Below are positions 41,954 through 47,883 of a stretch of DNA of 47,883 nucleotides, piece after piece. The stretch lies in assembly GCA_012839325.1 (NCBI GenBank), contig DUNQ01000111.1, forward strand, positions 1-47,883, in the 5' to 3' direction. The notes below the pieces were generated by a model. It did no database searches, was not told the DNA's origin, and was given only the letters and a program-made list of their open reading frames with translations. Made by a program: the position numbers and the translations under genes. This stretch comes from Candidatus Cloacimonadota bacterium (lineage in GTDB: Bacteria; Cloacimonadota; Cloacimonadia; Cloacimonadales; Cloacimonadaceae). Numbering within the stretch: position 1 is the first letter of the stretch; each line of letters starts with the position of its first letter.

Positions 41954-43915
41954 ATGCAGCTTCAAGCGGGCACTATTTTACGTGATTACAAGATAGAAGA
42001 TCTTTTAGGAGAAGGCGGCATGGGCACCGTCTATCTTGCCAAAGACAGCGTTAATGATAGGTATGTAGCTATCAAAGAGCTCAATCTTATACTGAAGGCA
42101 GATTCTGAATTGGTAAAAAGATTTCGCAATGAAGCAAAATTGCAGGCAAAACTTAGCCATGAGAATATCGTCAGTCTGTACAGCTTTTTTGAGCAAGATG
42201 GGCGTTATTATATGGCGATGGAATATGCAGAGGGCAGGACTCTAAAAGAAGTTATCAGGAAGACAGGCCCTATTCCTGAAGCCAGAGCTATAAGTATCTT
42301 AAAACAGGTTGTTTCCGCTCTAAAATATGCCCATGACATGGGGATAATTCATCGTGATATCAAACCTTCCAATATTATTTTAGACGATAATGATCAAATT
42401 AAAATCCTTGATTTTGGTATAGCGAGAGTTGTAGGAGAAAGAGGCCTTACGCAGACGGGACAACAAATAGGCACCTTAGCTTATATGAGTCCCGAACAGG
42501 TGCGATCTGAAAAAGACATAGATGGCAAGACGGATGTATATAGTCTTGGGGTGACGCTCTTTGAAATGCTAAGTGGACGTATGCTTTATGACCTCGATTC
42601 ACAAAGCGATTATGCAATTATGATTAGCATTGTGGAAACACCATTACCTGATCCAAGAGACCATTATCCGTACATTTCTGATAGCACAATTGAGCTTTTG
42701 GCAAGAATGACTGAAAAGGAAGTAGATGAAAGGGCTGACATCACTGAGATCGAATGTTGTTTGAGAGATCATAACGATGCTGAAGTGCTTGAGAAGAGCA
42801 AAGAAGATGAAGATGAGAATGAAGATGAAGACGAAATTTGGGAGGAAGCAGTAGAGTTAGCGGAAGATGTTGAGGAGGAAGAAGAATTACCGGAAGATTC
42901 ACATTCAGAATTAAATCATTACATATATCAAGATATATTAGAAAAGTTGAGAAGAATTAATGTTGTAATGAATGTTGAGAAACTTGATGATATTGTAAGG
43001 AATGTTGAGGAGCTTGAAGATACTGCTGAAGACGAGCCTCTCGAACAAAAGGTGAAGGAAACAGGATACATTAGTCCATTGTGGTTCATAGCATTAATAG
43101 TATTAATATTGTTAGGAATCGGTGTGTTGTTAAAGAGTTTTATTGCAATTAACAGGGATGACGACTATGTTTCAGGTAGCTATGAAGAAGATTTAGTCAA
43201 TTCCATGATATTTGTAGAAGGCGGTACTTTTATGATGGGCTCAAGTGATGGATATGACGATGAAAAGCCTATTCACGAAGTGTCTCTTTCATCATTCATG
43301 ATAAGTCAATATGAGGTTACGCAAAAAGAATGGTTAGAAGTGATGGGTTCTAATCCTTCATCATTCAAAGGCAGCCATCGGCCTGTGGAAAATGTGAGCT
43401 GGCATGACGCCATTGATTATTGCAATAAGAGAAGCGTCAAGGAAGGGCTAACACCTTGCTATAGTGGTAGTGGAAATAATATAGCTTGCAATTGGGATGC
43501 AAATGGTTATCGCTTGCCTACAGAGGCTGAATGGGAATATGCTGCACGCGGTGGAAACAAGAGCAGTGGCTATGAATACGCCGGGTCAAATACGCTTAGT
43601 GATGTCGCTTGGTATTATGGCAATTCTGGGGACAAAACTCATCAGGTTGGTCAGAAAAGCCCCAATGAACTGGGGATATATGACATGAGCGGTAATGTAA
43701 GGGAATGGTGTTGGGATTGGTATGGCGAATCTTTTTATGAGAAAAGTCCTATAAGAGATCCACGCGGATCAACAAGTTGGCGAGGAAGAGTGTTGCGTGG
43801 CGGTTCTTGGAAAAGCAGGCTTGACTTATACTGCATGGTCGCCTATCGTAGCACAAACACTCCTATTGTTGCGAGCAATGGTAGCGGCTTTCGAGTTGTT
43901 AGGACTTTCAAATGA
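41954..43915 (+). CDS. Ser/Thr protein kinase - transmembrane - FGE-fold fusion, copy 1
   Basis: The 653-residue product starts with a Hanks-type kinase: glycine loop GEGGMGTVYLA, Lys41 (VAIKE), catalytic HRDIKPSN with Asp135, DFG Asp153 and MSPEQ, so it should be active. Residues ~280-370 are an acidic linker. A membrane helix at ~375-396 would put the kinase in the cytoplasm and the C-terminal domain (417-653) in the periplasm. That domain has the formylglycine-generating-enzyme/SUMF1 fold: FVEGGTFMMGS, RLPTEAEWEYAARGG, GIYDMSGNVREW, VLRGGSW, GFRVVR. Only one Cys (627) is present where true FGE uses two, so it is probably a ligand-binding domain. Residues 620-644 (43811-43885) differ strongly from the sister genes. 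Confidence 0.92.
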   Translation: MQLQAGTILRDYKIEDLLGEGGMGTVYLAKDSVNDRYVAIKELNLILKADSELVKRFRNEAKLQAKLSHENIVSLYSFFEQDGRYYMAMEYAEGRTLKEVIRKTGPIPEARAISILKQVVSALKYAHDMGIIHRDIKPSNIILDDNDQIKILDFGIARVVGERGLTQTGQQIGTLAYMSPEQVRSEKDIDGKTDVYSLGVTLFEMLSGRMLYDLDSQSDYAIMISIVETPLPDPRDHYPYISDSTIELLARMTEKEVDERADITEIECCLRDHNDAEVLEKSKEDEDENEDEDEIWEEAVELAEDVEEEEELPEDSHSELNHYIYQDILEKLRRINVVMNVEKLDDIVRNVEELEDTAEDEPLEQKVKETGYISPLWFIALIVLILLGIGVLLKSFIAINRDDDYVSGSYEEDLVNSMIFVEGGTFMMGSSDGYDDEKPIHEVSLSSFMISQYEVTQKEWLEVMGSNPSSFKGSHRPVENVSWHDAIDYCNKRSVKEGLTPCYSGSGNNIACNWDANGYRLPTEAEWEYAARGGNKSSGYEYAGSNTLSDVAWYYGNSGDKTHQVGQKSPNELGIYDMSGNVREWCWDWYGESFYEKSPIRDPRGSTSWRGRVLRGGSWKSRLDLYCMVAYRSTNTPIVASNGSGFRVVRTFK

Positions 43916-43936
43916 TTGGCTCTAAGGTAATAACCA

Positions 43937-43964
43937 TTGACTAAAAAAATAGAAATATTATAAA
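43937..43964 (+). promoter_or_regulatory. Promoter cassette, kinase-FGE copy 2
   Basis: TTGACT (43937-43942), 16 bases, TATAAA (43959-43964), the best -10 of the set. It belongs to the 58-bp block 43935-43992, which ends in AGGAGGA before the ATG. Confidence 0.6.
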
Positions 43965-43992
43965 GGGAAGTAGCACCGAATCAGGAGGAAAG

Positions 43993-45585
43993 ATGCAGCT
44001 TCAAGCAGGCACTATTTTACGTGATTACAAAATAGAAAAGCTTTTAGGCAAAGGCGGCATGGGCACCGTCTATCTTGCCAAGGATAGCTTTTTGGAAAGG
44101 CATGTAGCTATCAAAGAACTCAACCCAATTTTGGCTGCAGATGCTGATCTCATCGCAAGATTTCGTAATGAAGCGAAATTGCAGGCTAAGCTAATTCATG
44201 CAAACATAGCCGTTCTCTATAATTTCTTTGAACAAGATGGACGTTATTATATAGTGATGGAATATGCTGAGGGCAGGACTTTAAAAGAAATCATCAGGCA
44301 AATAGGACCTATTCCTGAAACAAAAGCTATAAGCATCCTAAAACAGGTGGTTAACGCTTTAGAATATGCACACAGCATGGGGATAGTTCATCGTGACATC
44401 AAGCCTTCTAACATTATTTTAGACGATGATGATAAAGTTAAAATCTTGGATTTTGGTATAGCGAGAGTTATGGGAGAAAAGGGGCTTACGCAGACGGGGC
44501 AGCAGTTGGGCACGGTTGTATACATGAGCCCTGAACAGGTGCAAGCCGAAAAAGATATTGATGGTAAAACAGATGTTTATAGCCTTGGTGTCACTTTGTT
44601 TGAAATGCTTAGTGGGCACATACCTTATGACGTGAATACACAAAGTGATTTCGTGGTGATGACCAAAATTGTTAATGACCCATTGCCAGATCCCCGAGAT
44701 TATTATCCTCATATATCTGACAATGCGGTCAGCCTATTATCTGAAATGACGGATAAAAATAGAGAAAAGAGAATAAGTATAGAACAAATTACTCTTTTTC
44801 TTGGGAATGTAATTAGCTCAAGCTCTAAACAAAAAGTGGTGAAACAGGAAATAATTAAGCCGGTTAAAAAAGCAGATATGATATTGGTGGAAGGTGGCAG
44901 TTTCCAGGTAAGTAGTGGGATACGTAAACTATTCGGTCGTTCTGTTCAGATCAATGTTTCTTCTTTTTATATATGTAAATATCAAGTGACTCAAAAAGAA
45001 TGGCAGGAGGTGATGAGCTCTAAACCTTCATATTTCATAGGTGATAATCTGCCTGTTGAACAAGTAAGCTGGTATGACGCCATGGAATACTGCAATAAGC
45101 GTAGTATCAAAGAAGGGCTTACGCCTTGCTATAGTGACAGTGGCGATGGCATTACTTGCAATTGGGATGCAGATGGATATCGTTTGCCTACCGAGGCAGA
45201 GTGGGAATATGCTGCTCGAGGTGGCAATAAAAGCAAGGGTTATGAATATGCCGGTTCAAATATGCTTGGTAATGTTGCTTGGTATGCTGATAATTCTAAT
45301 CTAAGAACTCACCCTGTGGCCCAGAAAACTCCGAATGAATTAGGGATATATGATATGAGCGGGAATGTATGGGAATGGCGCTGGGACTGGTATGACAGTT
45401 CATGTTACAGCAAAAGCCCGAAAAGAGACCCACGCGATGCTGCAAGTAGGAAACATAAGGTAATACGTGGTGGTTCTTGGTTCAACTTCCTCGGCAACTA
45501 TTGCCGGGTTGCTTACCGCAACTATTTTACTCCTACTCTTAGGATCAACTATATTGGCTTTCGTGTTTCTAGGGCTATTAACTGA
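43993..45585 (+). CDS. Ser/Thr protein kinase - FGE-fold fusion without membrane segment, copy 2
   Basis: The 530-residue product has the same intact kinase (Lys41, Asp135, Asp153) joined by a short Lys-rich linker (QKVVKQEIIKPVKKADM) straight to the FGE-fold domain at ~296-530. There is no hydrophobic segment, so the whole protein should be cytoplasmic, unlike copies 1 and 3. The MGS motif of the FGE start is changed (SFQVSSGIRKLFG). The end reads RGGSW, a variable stretch (497-521, bases 45481-45555), then GFRVSR. Most variable codons end in C or T (TTC AAC TTC CTC GGC AAC at its start), as expected from AAY template codons. It sits 77 bases after copy 1. Confidence 0.92.
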   Translation: MQLQAGTILRDYKIEKLLGKGGMGTVYLAKDSFLERHVAIKELNPILAADADLIARFRNEAKLQAKLIHANIAVLYNFFEQDGRYYIVMEYAEGRTLKEIIRQIGPIPETKAISILKQVVNALEYAHSMGIVHRDIKPSNIILDDDDKVKILDFGIARVMGEKGLTQTGQQLGTVVYMSPEQVQAEKDIDGKTDVYSLGVTLFEMLSGHIPYDVNTQSDFVVMTKIVNDPLPDPRDYYPHISDNAVSLLSEMTDKNREKRISIEQITLFLGNVISSSSKQKVVKQEIIKPVKKADMILVEGGSFQVSSGIRKLFGRSVQINVSSFYICKYQVTQKEWQEVMSSKPSYFIGDNLPVEQVSWYDAMEYCNKRSIKEGLTPCYSDSGDGITCNWDADGYRLPTEAEWEYAARGGNKSKGYEYAGSNMLGNVAWYADNSNLRTHPVAQKTPNELGIYDMSGNVWEWRWDWYDSSCYSKSPKRDPRDAASRKHKVIRGGSWFNFLGNYCRVAYRNYFTPTLRINYIGFRVSRAIN

Positions 45586-45606
45586 TTGGTTCTCAGGTGA
45601 AAAACA

Positions 45607-45634
45607 TTGACTAAAAAAATAGAAATATTAGAAG
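45607..45634 (+). promoter_or_regulatory. Promoter cassette, kinase-FGE copy 3
   Basis: TTGACT (45607-45612), 16 bases, TAGAAG (45629-45634), in the 58-bp block 45605-45662. The ribosome-binding site is TGGAGGA. Confidence 0.5.
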
Positions 45635-45662
45635 GGTATGCAGCACCGAATCTGGAGGAAAG

Positions 45663-47435
45663 ATGCAGCTTCAAACAGGCACTACTTTACGTGATTACAA
45701 GATAAAAAAGCTTTTAGGTAAAGGCGGCATGGGCACCGTCTATCTTGCCAAGGACAGCTTTTTGGATAGGTATGTGGCAATTAAAGAACTAAATCCAATA
45801 TTAACAGCTGATGCTGACTTGATAGCAAGATTTCGTAATGAAGCAAAACTACAGGCAAAATTGACTCACCTTAACATAGTTAGCTTGTACAGCTTTTTTG
45901 AGCAAAATGGGCGTTATTATATAGTGATGGAGTATGCAGAGGGCAAGACTTTGAAAGAGGTCATAAGACAGACGGGTCCAATTACTGAAACAAGAGCTAT
46001 TGATATATTAAAACAGATTCTTTCGGCTTTAGAGTATGCTCATGGCATGGAGATTATTCATCGCGATATCAAGCCTTCTAACATTATTTTGGATGGAAGT
46101 GATAGAGTCAAAATATTGGACTTTGGCATAGCTCGAATACTTGGTGAGCGAGGTCTAACCCAGACTGGACAGCAATTGGGCACTGTTGCATATATGAGTC
46201 CTGAGCAAGTTAAAGCTGAAAAAGATATAGATAGCAAAACCGATGTGTATAGTCTTGGAGTGACGTTATTTGAGATGTTAAGCGGACGTATGCCTTATGA
46301 TTTAAACACCGAAAGCGATTTTGTGATAATGAACAAGATTGTTCATGATCGATTGCCTGATCCAAGGGATGATTACCCGTATATTTCTGATAAAAATATA
46401 GATCTTTTAGCAATAATGACAGAAAAAGATAGGCACAAAAGAGCAGATATCGTTGAGCTTGAACTGTATTTGAGTGGCAAGAACTATGTCGGAAAGAGCG
46501 AGAGAAGGAAAGAAATAGAAGCAAAAGAGGTGAAAAGGATTGATATTAAGGTGGATAGCAAAGATCCTGGTGATGCTACTGAAGAGGGACTTCATGTGCA
46601 AAAGAATAAGAAAGAAAGTAAGAATCTATTGTGGATAATCATTCTAATTTCAATCATATTAGGCGTCAAGATGTTTTCTAAGATTGATGTGTCAAAAAAT
46701 CATGGAGATAATGAAATCAATTCTATGATTTTTGTAGAAGGCGGTTCATTCGAAATGGGCTCAGATGACGGATGGGAGCTCAAAGAAAGACCTATTCATG
46801 ATGTAACTATTTCTTCATTTTGGATTGATAAGTATCAGGTGACGCAAAAAGAGTGGAAAAACATAATGCGCTCTAAGCCTTCAAAAATTAAAAGCGACAA
46901 CCTGCCTGTGCAATATGTTTCCTGGTATGACGCAATAGAATATTGCAACAAACGCAGTATCAAAGAGGGGCTTATGCCTTGCTATAGTGGGAGTGGTGAT
47001 GACATTACTTGCAATTGGGAAGCAGATGGCTATCGTTTACCCACGGAAGCAGAATGGGAATATGCTGCTCGTGGTGGAAATAAAAGCAGGGGTTATAAGT
47101 ATGCCGGTTCAAATACACTTGATGATGTGGCATGGTGTAAAAGTAATTCTCAAAATAAAATTCATCCCATCGGTCAGAAAAGCCCTAATGAATTAGGAAT
47201 ATATGACATGAGTGGTAATGTATGCGAATGGTGTTGGGATTGGTATGATGCCTCATATTACAGCAAAAGTCCAAAAAGAGATCCGCATGGACCCGATAGC
47301 GGCAAATCAAAAATACTACGTGGCGGTTCTTGGGAGTTTAGTGATGGAACCTGTCGAGTTGCGAAGCGCTACCCCATTCATCCTCTTAATTGTGATAGCT
47401 ATCTTGGTTTTCGGGTTGTCAGGGCTTTTAACTGA
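45663..47435 (+). CDS. Ser/Thr protein kinase - transmembrane - FGE-fold fusion, copy 3
   Basis: The 590-residue product has the intact kinase (Lys41, Asp135, Asp153), a short charged linker, one membrane helix near 320-337 (LLWIIILISIILGV) and a periplasmic FGE-fold domain from ~355 (FVEGGSFEMGSDDG ... GIYDMSGNVCEW ... RGGSW). The variable stretch is residues 558-581 (47334-47405), one codon shorter than in copies 1 and 2, followed by GFRVVR. The kinase part is closest to copy 2 in its N-terminal segment (DSFLDRYVAIKELNPIL). It should sense a periplasmic ligand and signal inward; the ligand and phosphorylation target are unknown. Confidence 0.92.
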   Translation: MQLQTGTTLRDYKIKKLLGKGGMGTVYLAKDSFLDRYVAIKELNPILTADADLIARFRNEAKLQAKLTHLNIVSLYSFFEQNGRYYIVMEYAEGKTLKEVIRQTGPITETRAIDILKQILSALEYAHGMEIIHRDIKPSNIILDGSDRVKILDFGIARILGERGLTQTGQQLGTVAYMSPEQVKAEKDIDSKTDVYSLGVTLFEMLSGRMPYDLNTESDFVIMNKIVHDRLPDPRDDYPYISDKNIDLLAIMTEKDRHKRADIVELELYLSGKNYVGKSERRKEIEAKEVKRIDIKVDSKDPGDATEEGLHVQKNKKESKNLLWIIILISIILGVKMFSKIDVSKNHGDNEINSMIFVEGGSFEMGSDDGWELKERPIHDVTISSFWIDKYQVTQKEWKNIMRSKPSKIKSDNLPVQYVSWYDAIEYCNKRSIKEGLMPCYSGSGDDITCNWEADGYRLPTEAEWEYAARGGNKSRGYKYAGSNTLDDVAWCKSNSQNKIHPIGQKSPNELGIYDMSGNVCEWCWDWYDASYYSKSPKRDPHGPDSGKSKILRGGSWEFSDGTCRVAKRYPIHPLNCDSYLGFRVVRAFN

Positions 47436-47621
47436 CTGGTTTTAGTACTCTGAAAATCTAAACTTAGTTGTTTACATTTCACATATTACAAGCGCAAGTC
47501 CTGAAAAGTACTATAATTAAAATATGTTATAAGGAAGCTGGCAAGGTGCCATGCGTATAAAAAATCTTGACTGAAATGATGTTAACCTAATGTTTGGGGT
47601 ATTGAAGAATCGGGAGGAAAG

Positions 47622-47777
47622 ATGCAACTTGAAACTGGCTCTGTATTGCGAGATTACGAGATAGAAAAGTTTTTAGGAAAAGGCGGCATGGGCACCGTGT
47701 ACCTTGCCAAGGATAGTTTTTTAGATAGATCTGTAGCTATTAAAGAGTTAAGCCCTTTATTAACGGCGGATGCCGAG
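47622..47777 (+). pseudogene. Fourth kinase-FGE gene, interrupted after 52 codons by an IS element
   Basis: ATG 47622 with GGGAGGA upstream opens the same kinase start as the other copies: MQLETGSVLRDYEIEKFLG, the intact glycine loop GKGGMGTVYLA, VAIKEL, and then LTADAE. At 47778 homology stops and an IS21-like end begins. The remaining codons read into unrelated residues and would stop within the element. Its upstream region (47436-47621) differs from the 58-bp cassette except for TTGACT (47567-47572), so this copy is older or separately derived. Whether the rest of the gene lies beyond the element is not visible. Confidence 0.85.
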
Positions 47778-47883
47778 TGTCGACGGAAGTTAAAAATGCA
47801 CCACAAACGGAAGTTTAAATTGCACCAGATTAAACTATCCATTATTAGTCCTCTTAACCTAAGAGTTAGGAGGAACCATGAAA
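47778..47883 (+). mobile_element. Left end of an IS21-family insertion sequence with the start of istA (runs off window)
   Basis: The element starts TGTCGACGGAAGT, with the TG terminus usual for IS21 relatives, and carries two tandem copies of a ~21-bp terminal repeat. It then leads to AGGAGG (47868-47873) and ATG at 47878, where the transposase istA should begin; only two codons (Met-Lys) are inside. IS21 elements encode istA (DDE transposase) and istB (AAA+ helper). Assignment rests on the terminal repeat type and layout only. Confidence 0.7.
47783..47827 (+). repeat. Tandem terminal repeats of the IS21-like element
   Basis: 47783-47803 and 47807-47827 are 21-bp direct repeats with a 24-bp period, differing at two positions (ACGGAAGTTAAAAATGCACC and ACGGAAGTTTAAATTGCACC). 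Multiple terminal repeats are the IstA-binding sites in this family. Confidence 0.75.

Overview
The window (about 47.9 kb) looks like chromosome of a Gram-negative, anaerobic, amino-acid-fermenting bacterium. The best fit is Candidatus Cloacimonadota or a close relative in the Fibrobacterota-Chlorobiota-Bacteroidota neighbourhood. This rests on exported proteins ending in YPNPFNPS-type C-terminal sorting domains, outer-membrane barrels, a lysine-fermentation cluster (kdd, kamA, KamB-like), a glutamate-semialdehyde dehydrogenase, a DUF1538/PII-like pair, and many kinase/FGE-fold proteins. The assignment is an inference; no rRNA or tRNA gene is visible.

Layout. 1-7425 (+): the end of ppdK, then rpsO-pnp, then ahcY followed by a NusG-like factor and a sugar-nucleotide epimerase, closed by a strong terminator. 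7530-12557 (-): gyrB-gyrA with a small lipoprotein gene overlapping the gyrA end. 13130-15595 (+): a four-module sulfur/thiol oxidoreductase that meets the next block at a shared terminator. 15674-24511 (-): an exported M28 peptidase and a tight three-gene envelope operon (helix-hairpin-helix plus predicted barrel, FadL/PorV-like barrel, exported 5'-nucleotidase). 24709-26328 (-): glutamate-semialdehyde dehydrogenase. 26720-32229 (+): kdd-kamA-KamB-like-CDF transporter-M23 peptidase, then a terminator. 32794-37876 (+): a secreted sorting-domain protein, an exported M1 aminopeptidase and a small exported protein. 38126-41364 (+): DUF1538 membrane protein overlapping a three-module PII-like protein.

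41365-47883 is the accessory part. It holds a dispersed 93-bp repeat whose other copy lies near gyrB, and a cluster of short palindromes. These are followed by a tandem family of Ser/Thr kinase-FGE-fold fusion genes. Three copies are intact, each with the same 58-bp promoter/leader cassette. A fourth is cut after 52 codons by the left end of an IS21-like element that runs off the window.

The best candidate for a new system is this kinase-FGE array. The kinase halves are nearly the same, but the last ~25 residues before the terminal GFRV motif are scrambled between copies. This is the same place where diversity-generating retroelements (DGRs) mutate C-type-lectin/FGE-fold proteins. No reverse transcriptase or template repeat is in the window, and silent differences between copies argue against recent homing from one template, so the DGR link is a hypothesis. 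Other points of interest are a possible DNA/nucleotide-scavenging operon, a shared C-terminal module on two unrelated exported peptidases, the dispersed intergenic repeat and the DUF1538/PII-like pair.
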